From Bicyclus anynana (lineage: Eukaryota > Arthropoda > Insecta > Lepidoptera > Nymphalidae): a stretch of 64,000 nt of DNA. The stretch's first letter is position 1. Each line of letters starts with the position of its first letter. Location of the stretch: assembly GCF_947172395.1 (NCBI RefSeq), contig NC_069095.1, positions 16,404,271 to 16,468,270 of the forward strand, in the 5' to 3' direction. Under the pieces are notes generated by a model. It saw only the letters and a list, made by a program, of their open reading frames with translations, was not told the DNA's origin and made no database searches. The position numbers and the translations under genes were made by a program. Below, one piece after another: positions 1 through 14,300 of the stretch.

Positions 1-26
1 AATATCAGGTTATCGGACTAATCTCA

Positions 27-185
27 ACAGCCTGCGTGGCGCAGTGATATGCGCGGCGGATTTACAAGACGGAGGGCCTGGTTTCGATCCCCGGCTTTGC
101 CGATTGAGGTTTTCTTTATTGGACCAGGATTGGCTATTGGGAATCTTCGGCTAGTTATCACCCTACCGGCAAAGACGTTCTTACC
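27..185 (+). repeat. tRNA-headed SINE (family A), 5' part
   Basis: The element begins with a tRNA-like A box (TGGCGCAGTG) and a B box (GGTTTCGATCCC), followed by the body shared with copies at 4708, 46286, 48409, 49243, 59657 and 61252. The body here stops around the words ACCGGCAAAGACGT, so this copy lacks the 3' half. Family A is the most abundant repeat in the window. It is a retroposon, not a tRNA gene. Confidence 0.75.
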
Positions 186-2350
186 TTGTTTTCTTCTTTG
201 TATTCTAATTATTTTTTAAATTACTTACTAGCCGACGCCCCGCGGTTTCAGCCGCGTAGTTCCCGTTCCCGTCGGTATAACATGACTTTCCTTTGGTAAA
301 AGATTTTTTAAAATCGGTTCGGTAGGTCCAGAGATTACCCCCTACAACCTTAAAACTTTATAATATAAGTATAGATTTGTCCGTTTGCTTACTTATATCG
401 TATTAATGATTTTAAACTTATTTCGAGGTTGTTCATTACGACTATTACAGCTAGCTACGAGATTTTTAAAGCCAATATTTCGACCGACATTACAAAATTT
501 CATCGTTTTATAATGGTATCACCCGTTTAAATAAATAATATTTAAATCGTATTGTTAATCTTAATATACCTACCTAATTATTGCATTTACCATTATCGGA
601 TGGATATAGTATGAATAATTAATTGAATCATTAGGTATACAGTAAAATATGTATTACCAATGCACATTTAAAATTAATAATCATTGTACATAGTTGTATG
701 CAAATTGATTGGTATATCGCAACTAGTTTAGTATTAATTGTAAAATGCAAAGAAATTATGGCCATAAATCATGTTATTCATATAACGAGTATTTCTGGTT
801 CTACATAAATAAAAATAGATTCAAAGAGTCTTAAGTGATAACCACGAGAAAATCGGTTTAGCAGTTCTAGCCACGATACATATCGATTCTAATTCTACAA
901 ACGCTTACGCTTTAAAAAAATATATGGGAATGACGTCATGTGCCTATACTGTTGATCCAAGCTTTTACTAGTGTATTTAAGCGTACTTTGTATGGATAGT
1001 AGTAGCTAAAGTTTGTATGGATGTTTGGATGTTTGTTACTCTTTAACGCCGCTACTACTGAAGCGATTTGGCTGAAATGCTTGGAATGGAAATAGATTTT
1101 ACTCTGGATTAACAGATAAGCTACTTTTTATCATCATGGTTTCGCCAGATTTACGAAAACTGATGATTTTGATGATATGAATGTTTGTTTCACACCTCGA
1201 CTACTGAACCGAATTAGCTGAAATTTGGTATTGAGGTATATTATAGCCTAGATTAATACATAGGCTACTTTTTATCCCGGAAAAATCCATGGTTCCCGAG
1301 GGATTGGTGAAAAACTAAATTAACATTAACATTATTAGAAAACAAAATTAACACTAATTTTATTCGGTAGGTGGATAGTATGTATGATTGACAAAGTATT
1401 ACTAAATATAGTAGATTGTTATACAAGGGGCTAAAAAGACCCATTATATACGAGGTATTTTTAGCCTAAATAGAAACCGAGTTTATAATGGCCCCACGTG
1501 TTACACTCTGCTTTTCACTACGATTGCGAGAAAATAAAATAGTTTAGTTCAATATTCAATGATTTATTTTAATTGAAAATTAAATGTACAAAGTCTACAA
1601 TTTTGGATATTAAGGGAGATGCTTTTACCCGGTAACACATATGAGTATGTGAGGTAAACGTGGGAGATAATAGTTTAAAATCTCCTTTCGTAAGTGAATC
1701 CATTCGTTGTTGTTTTCTTCACTTATTAATTTTCGTAGGTAAGTATTTAAGTAAATGCGTCTCGACTTTGATGGTAACAGATTGAAAATTTCATCCAACT
1801 CCAAAATAGGATCACCATTCTCACTAGACGAACACAACAATAACAATTATTGTTGAAAAATATGTAAGTTACGGTCACAATTTTACAATGAATTTCGGAA
1901 AAAAATCAAGTGTGTATTATTCACGCCAATTGTTTTTTAAATTCTCGCTTTTTAATTTTATTTTTTTTACATCAGAAAAAGGCAAAGGTATTAATTACAC
2001 CGTAAAGGATGTCCCATGTCTTTAAATCTCGCTCTATTCGCAACTCAATAAAAATTAAATAAAAAAATAAACGCATTCCACAGACAAGAACGCTGCATTT
2101 CATTCCAATTTAAAGTTTTTTATTTATTTTTCAAAACAATCAGGGCCCTACTTATAATGATTCTATTTGCGAATAAAACCTCCTTCGTTTTATAGTAGGC
2201 TAGTACTTGGCTAGTACTCGTAACAGACTAGAATTAAAAAAAACAAAATTACTTTAGCCCCTAGAGGCTAAAATGCTTGTTTAGCCCCGCTGTGGAGTGG
2301 TAATATGACAGTGTTTTTGAGCAAGAGTAGTGAAAAATAATTTTAAGAAT
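186..2350. other. Intergenic, repeat remnants only
   Basis: No supported gene was found. Around 960-1310 there is a dispersed repeat with words such as GTTTGTATGGATGTTTG and TAGGCTACTTTTTATCC, also present near 9140-9345, 11640-11970 and 56200-56250. It looks like a degraded Helitron- or LINE-derived element. Positions 2205-2340 match 20100-20250 in inverse orientation. A 73-codon reading frame on the minus strand at 1625-1846 has no recognised similarity or splice context and was not called. Confidence 0.5.
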
Positions 2351-2356
2351 TTTATT
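2351..2356 (-). terminator. Poly(A) signal of Ir93a
   Basis: AATAAA on the minus strand, about 15 nt after the TAA stop of the Ir93a reading frame. It is the first canonical signal after the stop, so it is the likely cleavage signal, although it would leave a very short 3' UTR. Confidence 0.45.
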
Positions 2357-2370
2357 GTATTTAAAAATGT

Positions 2371-5300
2371 TTATTCCATATAAGGTTTAATGACTATGTG
2401 TTCGACCATTTTCTTTCGCCTGTTGAATCCCCATTCTAGCACCAACACAGTCATTGCCGTGAATACACCTGCAAAAAATATTACAATATCATTATCATAA
2501 AAAATTTAACATATATTTTTGATGATGATAATTTTTACATTATTATATTTTTAGGTTAGGTAAAAAGTAAAATTAAAAATAAATATAAATGAAGTATTGA
2601 AAACTTGGCTAAACGTCCTTTTGGAAAATGTTATCAATGATCCGCCATGTCAGAGCTGGCAGTTACCTTAGCCAAAAGTAAGCTTGGCCAATTCAAAAGG
2701 CAATGTTGCCAGAATCTTCGCCACTTTGCCTCACTGCGGTGTAACCGCGCACGTTTTAAATTTAATTAAGGTAATGCTGCAGTTTATTTTTAAGCCCTGA
2801 CATTAAGCACAAACTATCTTGCGATGTTACATATCAATTTTATTTCGATTGAAACTTTGTATTAGGTCAAGTTAGCTTAAGTTCATTGTTGTATTCTTTT
2901 TCAATAAAAATAAAAATATGAGAATGCAGAAATGGACTTATAAGGCACCTAAAATTAAACATAAAGTCTGTATACATGTATCTACTTCTTTAACTAACTC
3001 GCTAACGTTACGAAATTTGAATTGAAAAATTTTAAATTGATAAAGTATGGGAATGACATAACCGATTGATAGATTGATTGCGTGACTATCGATCATCAAT
3101 CTCATACATTTTTATTTTTGAAGCGTTAGCGATCGTAGAAAGAGAATCAATATGTAACTTAGCTAGAGCGTTGGTTGGTGGTGGTACAATGTGTACCTAT
3201 CTATCTGTAGCATCGTAGCACCTAAATGAATGGATCGATTTGGAGAAGTTTTTTTTATAAAAAGTTAATTATATCAGAAATGTTTGAATTTCAATTTAGT
3301 CTTAAACTTTAATTTGAGGAAATAACATCTATTATGGATTGAATTTAAAGATAAATAAAATAATTGTTTAATGAACTATTTCATGCAAGACATCTTCAAT
3401 GGGAAGTCCTATTGGTTAATCATGTTAGGTTAGGTTATAGGTCATGTAGGACTGAGGCTAACCAAAAATAGACCTAGTTAGCAAATTCGTTCGTAATACT
3501 CCCGATGGTCCACGCGGGCCGGAAGGAGGGTAGCGATCCCCGCGCGCTCGACTTCATACCCGCGCAGTCCTTCCCACTGCCCCGCGCGCACGACTTCACA
3601 CCCGAGCATTCCTTTCCCCCCCGTCGCCCGCATATCATGGTAGTGTCATCAACGAACTTGCCAAGCTATAAGTCTTTGAAAACTTCCGAGTATAACAAAA
3701 ACTCATCAAAATAATAAAAGTCATCACCTAAAAATAACACAAAGAAGGAGCCCTGCATGTCGCTCAGGTTGACAGTGTGGTTGTTGACCTCCTGGGCCAC
3801 TGCAGAGGTCTTCCAACACCGGTCGCGCTTCGGGAAATAGGAGCTCAACCACTTTGTTATGAGCCCTGCTTTGTGCATGCGATTTATTCTGAAAACAATA
3901 ATAACAATATAATATTATATACATTACATATAACAAGACTCAAGTGGGAGTATCTTAGGTCCGTATGTCAGACCAATTACCATAGGACCTGCCTCGCTAG
4001 ACGTTACCCCTTTGTCAAAAGTATATGATCACGATCTAACGTTTTTATACAAAGTGCGTCTATAGAATCGATGTGTTAAAATTATATGAGTGTGTTTTAC
4101 CATTTAAATTTATAGTTGAGTGCACTGTAAGGACACAGGATATATCTATTAGTGTTGAATATTTTAGATGTGTGAGTTTACCTGGTACCCCTCAATAAAC
4201 AATTTTGCTGGTGAATTTGAGTGCGATACATCATACAAGCTAAAGTGGCAATGGACGGGGCATATAATTCGAATGGTCATTGGGTCCCAAGGTGCTGGAA
4301 TGGCGGCCCCTCACCAGTAAGATACTCGTACATGATTTCAATATTGAGTTCCTCACCATATAAATAAACATCACAATTCACAATAATTATCATCACAAGT
4401 TGCTTGTACTTCCTTACCACAATCTATACGAAACAATCCTGCGATAAGCTTATTTGCGCTCACAGTACGAAATGTCTAAACATTATGGAATTGCTACGGA
4501 TTTAAGACCTTGTGGTAAGTCCTGTCCGATATTGAGGAACGTCTAGACTATAACTAGCGCAATACTTACTCCTTATTAATGACGGCCAGATAAGGGCTGC
4601 CGGCCGGAACGATCATGGCCACTTGTTCATCCATAAACTCCTCTGCGCCTATACGTAAAACGTTCATGTTAAGTCAAGTTACTACTACGAGTATGTTCTT
4701 TGCTGTACAACCTTTGGCGCAGTGGTATGCGCGATAGATTTACAAGTCAGAGGTCCTGGGTTAGATTTCCGGCTGGACCGATTGAGTTTTTCTTAATTGG
4801 TCCAGGTCTGGCTGGTGGGAGGCTTCGGCGTAGCTAGTAATCACTCTACCGGCAAAGACGTAACGGCCAAGCGATTTAGCGTTCCGGTACAATGTCGTGT
4901 AGAAAACGAAAAGGAGTGTCGATTTTCTTCCTCTTCCTAACACACTAGCTAGCTTCCATCTTAGATTGCATCATCACTTACCATCAGGTGAGATCATTGT
5001 AGTCAAGGGCTAACTTGTAGAGAATAAAAAAAAGCATTTGAATCGGCTGACATCCTATCCCTTTTCATTACATCAATTGTATGAATGACTCACTAAGGGC
5101 AAAGTCACACGTGTCAGTCCTCAGAGTGTCCGCTCTCATGAGGTACCGCAGCCGCAGCTTCCAGTCGATCAGTGCATGCCGGCTGGTGCGAACGCGCTCC
5201 AGAACTGGGGATCCTGGCAAAACATATATGTTTAAGTATTGTATAGTTTTTGCAAAGTTACATCATGATAGCCCAGTGGATATGACCTCTGTCTCCGATA

Positions 5301-8300
5301 CCGGAAAGGCTTGAATCCGGACCGGGGCATGCACCTCCAACTTTTCAGTTATGTGCATTTTAAGAAATTAAATATCACTTGTCTCAAACGGCGAAGGAAA
5401 AACATCATGAGGAAACCTACAAAACGCCCATGTCCTGCAGTGGACGTCCATCGGCTGATATGATGATGATGATGATATGCACATGGTAATTGTAGATCTA
5501 GTTAACCTACATAATTCATTCATTATCAACCCATAGTCGGTTCACTGCTGAGCTCGAGTCTCTTTTCAGAATGAGAGGGGTTAGGCCAAATAGTTCACTA
5601 CGCTGGTCCAATGTGGATTGGCAGACTTCACACACACTTATAATTAAGAAATTTTCAGGTATGCAGGTTTCCTCACGATGTTTTTCCTTCAATGTCTGAG
5701 ACAGGTGACACCTACGCCCTCCGAATCGATGGCAGAGGTCATATACTCTGGACTACCACGGTTCTAACCGGACTCTGGTGGTTGTCGCCGGATTTGTGAT
5801 AACTGATTTTTACGCGAACGGCGTCTATTTGTAAAATAAAATGTTTCGCCTGAAATTTTGTATTAAAATAAGTTTTGTAAGTTCAATTTCAGTAATACTT
5901 GTACGAGTTTTCTCGTTCCAATGCAGCATCCAATCTAACACAATCCTCACCGGATTCGCTGTCGTCCGTGTTGCCGTCAGACGCCATCTCAGCTCCCTTT
6001 ACTAGAGCCAAATACTTTGGCTCTTCTGAATCCTGTATCACAAATGTAATTGTTGAGAAAAATAAATATGTGTAGCTTGGACCTACCACTCTACTGTGTG
6101 CATGAGTCTTGGCTTGCGGTGATAATCTCATGATAATAATTGACCTATAATAATGATTTTTCAGATTATCTTCTCACGTCTTATTTTAATTCCATTTATA
6201 TACATACTTATACGTTTAACAAACAAAAAATGAAAAATAAAAAAATTAAATTTCAGACTCTATTTTCATAAAATAAAAATTTATTAAAATCGGACTACTC
6301 AGTAAAAAGTTACACGTGTTCATACATTAAAAAAAATATACACGTCAAATTGTTATTCTTCTCTCTGTTTTCGTCGGTTGAAAAATGGAGCCTGAAATTT
6401 CATGTACCTAGTGACGAACTTTTTGAACAAGAGGTGTGATTTTTTTTATAGGTAGTAGATAAGGTTTTAATTATGTATTAATTTTAGTGTATTTTCCTTA
6501 TTGATCAATTTGATGATTTTTTAGCACGTTTATAGTATGTAAATCGTCGTCATCAACCCATATTCGGCTCACTGCTGAGCTCGAGTCTCCTCTCAGAATG
6601 AGAGGGGTTAGGCCAATAGTCCACCACGCTGGCCCAATGCGGATTGGCAGACTTCACACACGCAGAGAATGAATATAATTCTCTGGTATGCAGGTTTCCT
6701 CACGATGTTTTCCTTCACCGATTGAGACACGTGATATTAAATTTCTTAAAATGCACACAACTGAAAAGTTGGAGGTGCATGCCCTGAACCGGATTCGAAC
6801 CCACACCGAATCGGAGGCAGAGGTCATATCCACTGGGCTATCACTGCGTTTGCGCTGATTATATTTTTCGCGCGTATCTTGTTTATAATAATCTTAATCT
6901 CGGAAACGCCAAGAATGATTCCCATGAAATTCAGTATACATAGAGTTTCGGGGGCGATAAATTGATCCAGCTAGTTTTCATTTTTAGAAATTCTAATCCA
7001 GGTACTACATTATTAGAAAAGGAAAAACTTTATCACATACCCTAAGCTGCGTCTCCAAATAGGAACCTTGTTTAATAGACCACGTGTACGTCTCACTGTC
7101 CAGTAGCTCTGAGACCGTGGTTACGGGGATCTCGAACTTGGGGAAGGTGAGGAACGCGACCAGGTTGCCGGAGTAAGTGGTCACCACTATCAGCACCACT
7201 ATCCACCACGTGCCTACCACTAGACGACCACTGTCGGCGCGGGGAAGGTACATGCCACCTGTTTTAGAAAAAAATACCTATTATGTAGGTATTTATAGAT
7301 TGAGATCCCGGCACGTAAGTTGAATCAAAATGACAGTTGTCAGTGCAGGTACAATAAATGAAAGTGACAAAAGCATACTAGTACAGGAAATCTAGAAAAG
7401 AACGTATAAGATTTGTAATAGAATTACGCGATTCGAGATTTTTTAACCATCGGTAGGGAGCAACCCAACAAGCCTAACTTGAGTACATCTAAAACTCAAA
7501 AAGTATTTGGATTGCGTTTTACATTAAAGTTTATTTGACAAAAAAATGTAGAAGTCATTCTCATCTATACTTATAATAATCTACAATAAATATCATTGAG
7601 GTACGTATATTTCTTGCTAGAAATTGGTTTAGATCGGTTAATTTTCTTGAAAGTAAAATTAAATGAAACTTGAAGAAACAAGATGTCAAATACCAAATAG
7701 GTAATTGAAAATTTGCGAAAGCCACTGTAATGACATCAACGTGTTTCTATGGTTAGTTACTGCGCAAAGTTCAACTTACAGGCCGCGAACTTTACTTGAG
7801 AGACGAATATCTTAGCATTCCATGGATTCACCGTGCAGGTGTCGGGTCCATCGCGTGGTAGAGAGAAAAACACCAAGCCAAGTCCAGGACTTGTGACTAC
7901 TGGATGTAGGGTTAAGAAATTCCTTGACGATCGATCAACACTCCCCTTCTCTGCTCGTGTTCTCCCTGCCTATCCAAATTTGGTAAGATCCTATTAAAGC
8001 AGCTTTGGATACTCGTTCTAATATAGAACTAGCTTCTACAGTATACAAATTATCACGCACCATCATCGTAGGATCCAAAAACTTCTTGGTTAGAAAAATA
8101 ATCTATGTCCTCCCATTGTCAAAGCCTTACCTTGTTGAAGCAGAGCCCCATAAATGTACCACAGGCAGTTGTGTATGGTTGATAGGCCTCCTTCGCGCCG
8201 GATCTCCTTGGCCTCATAGTAGGGACTCAGGCGGTGGACTACGTAAAGCATGGGGCCCATCAGAACTACTGCGAAGCCTAGGCAGAGCCATGTCTGTTAA

Positions 8301-11300
8301 TTTAACAAGACGAACATATCATCATTGTTATTTTTTTTCCGCCACCACAATTTTTTGTATATATCTACCTCGTTGGTCCAATGCCTAGTTTCGGATCACG
8401 AGGTTCAAATCCGATTCGACTATGAGAATTTTTACTTTTTTCTAAGATTTTTCTGGACTCGGAGTTTGGAAGTTGGTGGTGTTTCACCCCCGCTTCTAGG
8501 AGCACTTTAAGCCTTCAGCCCCGGTCATTATCAGTAACACATGGGTTAGATCTCCAACTCGATGGTCAGAACTAAAAGAGACAGCTGCCCGTTTTGTAAT
8601 TATCTGAATTGAGACGCACGGAGAGCGTCAGCCAAATCGCGAGAACGGCTGACAACAAAGCGACAAAGTATCTCTATACGAACCATTTCGGGACACTTTA
8701 GTCTTAATAACTCAAAATCTATTTAACATGCAAACATGAAATTTGGTTTACCTATACGTCTTACTGTTGTAAACTCTTGGTCAAAATACTTACGTCAGTA
8801 GTGAATGGCAAAAGGAATAGCAGCGCTCTACTCATCTCCCTCGGCCGAGCTATGATGAAAGCGTACGGCTGCGTACTGACTGGTATTGTGTAGTTTATTC
8901 CTATGGAAAAGTGGAAAATTGACGACTTTCTACACGAAGCGGTATACTATTGTTAGAAATATTGAATAGGAAAGTGCATTAGCACGAATACTGAATAACA
9001 AAATTCTGCCGTTTTCAGAAATAACCGAAGTTTCAATTTATATCACCTTTGCAGTTGAATATCTCTTGAGAATGCTTCATTGTTGGAGTGAAATATACGT
9101 TGAAGGCTTTTCATCGGTTTGTCGTTCTCCACAAAAATTACGCTAACATTATAACGGCGAAAGTTTCTAAATGTGTATGTTTGTTAGCCCTTAACGCCGG
9201 TAGGTACTAACGAACCGATTTGGTTTATACTTGGAATGGATATAGGTGATAACCCTAATGACACACAGGCTATGCTTATCCAGGATATATCTATACTATC
9301 ATTTTTCAGATATCGGGGGTCTTCGCCGGCGAAGATGCTGTGTAGAATGCTGTGTGAATTAAATTAGAAGGCATCCTTTAGTTAGCAATTTACTTAACTC
9401 GTTATACGAATACCTGGATTACGATCGGTGAGAACAGTGAAAACTGCAACAGCAAGCGCGGCCTGTCTCCTCGCGACGGCCGCCATGGTCCGCATTGATA
9501 TTGTACTCGTTGACATCTGTACCAAACATAAAGATGTCAATCTACTCGTATTCCAGGAAGTCCGCTTTACTTTTAATGTAGTGGTATACACTCACTGACA
9601 TGGTAATTGATTAACATGTTTCTCCTTTCCTAACATTCCTTTAATTTTACATACAAACGCCTGTATGCCTGTCTATACACCTTACTATTACAATGGAAGT
9701 AACAGTCTTCCAAAAATAGAGAAGAGTGTCTGGTATGCGAGCGATATCGTCCTTTTTTGCTATAAATATATATATTCAAACGATAAATCATGATCATGGT
9801 AAAAAATTATGATTAGAAATACGTTTTTTGAGTCTTTCTCATGACTTCAAACATGGAAAGCGCCGATAAGGTCTAACTTGTAGTGCGCTTGCCTAGAAAA
9901 TGCCTGGATACGGCTTAAAGTGACACTATATAGCATTAGAATTGCTGTCTATAAAGAAATTATTGTCACTCGAAAGAAAAAAAGAAAGAAAAAAACCCTC
10001 TTTGTTTTCCTTTATAAAGCTGATACGCACATCTTTCGCAGTTTCGTTTGAACTGTTATGGCTGATGTTATCCGGAAGGACAATTCGAATTCTGAAAGAA
10101 ATAAAAATAAAATAAAATCCTTTATTACAACACTTTTAACAAAATCTGATCAAGACACAGGCATGGAATCCATTTAATTAAATTGAATTTAAAAAATAAA
10201 TCCTTCTTAATCTACTGTTTGTTGAGTTTAATATTGTTGAGGATGGATATGTATAGATGGATAAAGGATACTCTTTAATTTCACGCTATACTATTAAATT
10301 AAATCAATATACCTAGGTGAGCAGTTTAAAAAGTACGTAATATAAAATGCACATTAAAGCCAATGTGGCATGAACTTTCTCATATTTTATCAAAATCTAT
10401 ATTTAGCTTAAAATCCACCTGAGTAACCAACCAACGATACCTCAGAGACCAATTAAATAGGAATACCTTAATATTTTCGAGGTTTTGGCTCGATATAACT
10501 TTTCCAACTACACTGACGGTAGGTTAAATCTGTCGGGTTTCTCTCATTGAAGGAGAAGGGATATGAACCCACCGCGCTACTTTAATACGTCACACCTTTA
10601 GAATTATAGAGACCTAATCCAAAATTTTCAGATTTTGACTTTTAGTCATTCAATGACTTACAACGAACATACCCATCGTCTGTTAATAAAACATAATCGC
10701 GTAAAAGGAGGTACGCGCATATTTGGGTCTCTATCACGCCAACCCTTTCCCTCGCATGCGTTCGGTTTGAAAGCGACGAAAACAGTAGTGAGCCGTCAGT
10801 GTTTCGAGAATGTTGCTGTGTGTTTATAAATGTAAGGAAAATATGAATAGAGTCCAAATAATACTAAATATAAGGTAAGTAAGTGTAATCTTTTTCACCA
10901 ACGTAAAGACCTGCTGCATGTTGGGTCTATTTTAAGACACGAAAGTGTCCCCTAATTAAATATTAAATGCTGTAAAAACTTATTGCGAAATAATACGCGA
11001 TTCCGATCCATTTTCTTTAAAATTGCCTTCTTTTCTAATCTTTATTCGGTGTTTTAAAAAAAAAAATTTTTGCATTAGGTCTCAGTAATTCTAAAGGTGC
11101 GACGGGTTGGCGGTCGTAGGATGATAATGTTGAACTGTTTTACGATCAATATATCAGATGTTAACTATAATGAACGGGACTAATGACTTAACGCGCCTTC
11201 CGATGCGCGAGGTTTTAGTATAACACCATCAACCCCACCCCTAAGGTTGAAAATTTTTACTGAAAATTTCTTAGAAGAAATAAAAGCTAAAAATTGAACT

Positions 11301-14300
11301 CCACGGCCCAGGACTCGAACCAAGACGTCGTCGCATTCGTCATCCGAAGCTACACGTATAGGCAAACCACTAATCCAACGAAGCAGTTTACTTTAAAAAT
11401 ACTGATTACTACAGCAAAACAGCCGCAACTTTTTTACAACAACAACAAAGTTTAAACTTACGTAAAATTTTTATTCTTCGCTAATTGATTCACAATATCG
11501 AATAACAACCCGCTGTAGTTAGTGATGCAGCCAGATGCATTGTAATTCAAAATCGTCCACGGCGGGTTCTACAATCCAGAATATTATTAAATCTTAAATC
11601 AATCATAGAGATATCTCATCCTATCCTACTTCCTTCTAATAATATGAAAGCGAAAGTTTGTATGGATGTTGGATGTTCGTTACTCTTTAACGCCGCTACT
11701 ACTGAGGCGATTTGGTTGAAATTTGGAATGGAAATAGATTTTAGTCAGGATTAACACATAGGCTACTTTTTATCCTGAAAAAATCTATGAATTCCCGAGA
11801 CTTGCGAAAACCTGATGATTTTGATGGTACGAAAGTTTATTACTCTTTCACGCTTCAGCTACTGAACCGAATTACCTGAAATTTGAAGTAGAGATAGATT
11901 ATAGTCTGGATGGACACATAGAGTAATTTTAAATCCTGGAAAAATCCATGGTTTCCACGGGACTTGTGAAAAACTTACATGGTATGTAATTATAGGCAAC
12001 TCCTTCCCATGAAAGCCGTGTTCTATATGAGGGAAGAGAACATCATCAAATTTGAATCCATCAATGGGCCGCCATACACCCACCTGCAATCATAAGATAC
12101 AATTTTAATAATTTATTTTTTTTACTATTTTTCGAAAATTACGATAAGACATGGACAATGGAGAATCCAAATGCACACCAAATGTTTACGCCAAAATTAC
12201 TGTAGGCCCACAGATGTTGCAATTTTTATTAACAATTGAACATCAGTCAGGGTGGCGTTGTTGTTTGGATTCGTTTTTCGAGAATCATCAAACAAACATC
12301 GCAAAAGACCACACCGGAAAAGTTAATAAACATTATAAATGTTACATAACGAATGAACTAACCAAAAACTGTGCGTGTGCACACTCTTGAACACAATAAT
12401 ATCTCCTGCGTTAATCTGAACAGGATTTCATAGGAGGAACAGGAGAAGTTCATAATCAACTTCCACAAATAAGCAATGCCAGCTCCTATTCAACATTTGC
12501 CGTATAATAAGTACTTACATGTAATAGCTTCGTATAATTGCTCGATGGATTCGTATAATTGTCCGATGGATTCGAGATATTGCCTTTGGACATCGATTCT
12601 GGACTTCTCCGATATGTTGCGCCCCAAGTATCCCCGGCTTTGACTTGCCAAGTGGAACAGTTCCCGCATTTACTCTTAACTGTTATAAATTGCTGCAGAA
12701 AAGAACATCGTTGTACATTACAAATGGGATGGTTCCTGGTATAATTTACTAAAAGTAGCTGTATAAATGCAATACATATTATGTACCTACTCGTCGCCGT
12801 TGGAAAGTGGTACTCACCCATTATATTTCTTTCTTGTGAAGACGTAAGTTTAAGATCCGTAGATTCACTACGGCAACACGTAGTGTTCGAAAACTTTCGT
12901 CTTCAGGTACTAAAGAATTTTTCGGCTCAAGACTTTCCAGCTATGGACTCCATCGGTTGAAAAGTTGATGATTGTTTCTAGGAAAACTCAAATAGAATTA
13001 CCTGCATGTGTTTCAGTAAAGTGTCTTTGCGCTGTAATTTAGTGGGTCTTATGGCTTCCCACTCCTCGTCCGACACCTGTGCGGCCACGTCAAACTCCTC
13101 CTGCACTGCCGTGTCCAACGCTGATATGAATGCATCCATCAATTCTTGAGCGTAACAAAGAACTCCGTTCTGAAAACAATATTTTGTAAAGCCACCAGAG
13201 GAAACTTGTTGCTGGGTGAGAAAACGAATATCTTGATTGACTAACACTGTCTTAGGGTAATAAAGCACATATCTGTGAACGCATTGTCAGGAGTCACGAT
13301 AAATTAGCTTACATTTTAACAGTCGGGTTACTGTTTGCGCATCTGCGACAGCAAACCCACAGGCGATGTTTGTCACAATAAACTATCTATAACTTACATC
13401 CTAAGAGTCGAGTTATTCTTCGCCATCGTCGGTAGCAATCAACTCATCGGCGATGTCAATTACACACAGTTCCGTAACCAAATTGCCACGATTAAATAGC
13501 CCAAAAGTAAAGAACAGTAATCACCTTACACTCTTCACCGTCATCGGTAGAATTAAACACATATGCGAGGTTCTCCCCTTCATACAGATCAGTGACCAGG
13601 CTACCCATGTCTCCCGCATGGCTGTCTGTGTCAGATATAATGTAGAGCCACTGCGCCTGTGTGTGTGACATGAGCAGCCCGCGGGCGGACTCCATGACAG
13701 TGCTCAGTACATCCGTCGTCACTATAGCCACGAAGTTCTCACCTGAAAGTTTATCATCATCAGCCTAATTTAACTGTCCGCTACAGGGCCTGAAGACCCT
13801 GCTTTATATGTTGCTTAAACCCACCACACTAAAAAAACTAAAATGACTTTTATATTGTAGGTGTATCTATTGTGAATGTGTTTTAGAATCTATTATAATA
13901 TAGTTTATAATATAGTTTATTTTCCAAAGATTCAACATATTAGTACATTATTTTCAAACATAGCAGTAATATTGTGATTGGAACCATCCCATTAAGTTTG
14001 CAGTATTACTACTGTAACTTGTGACGGGCGGCCCCGCTCTTCCATAATATATAGTAGACTAATACATTGGATATAAATAATCATTAAATCTAAATTACTA
14101 ATAATATACAAAAGTGCATGTGTTTGTGTTTGTGAGTGGTTTGTGTGTGTTGTGTTTGAGTGGTGTGTGTGAGTATGTGTACATGAGCATGCGAGTTTGT
14201 GCAAGTTTTTATATTCCGATTTATGCTACACTTGATGCAAAAGGTTTTCGGCTTGATCATAGTTAAGTTTAAGTAACCAATCTGTAAGAATTTTTTTGCA

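Noticed and set aside
1625..1846. 73-codon minus-strand frame
   Set aside because: It looks protein-like, but no family, splice site or partner exon was found, and it is bounded by repeats.
3505..3714. 69-codon plus-strand frame with a repeated CGCGCACGACTTC motif
   Set aside because: It lies in the last intron of Ir93a on the opposite strand. It contains two imperfect copies of a ~50-bp GC-rich segment and no recognisable domain.
4708..4790. tRNA gene
   Set aside because: The A and B boxes belong to a SINE head. The sequence does not close into a plausible acceptor stem and is followed by the shared SINE body. The same applies to all other tRNA-like heads here.
9414..9516. Possible 2-bp frameshift in Ir93a exon 11, because another frame reads DVNEYNINAD
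   Set aside because: Adding the 61-nt exon at 10031-10091 restores a phase-consistent join into the TMAAVARRQ frame, so no frameshift is needed.
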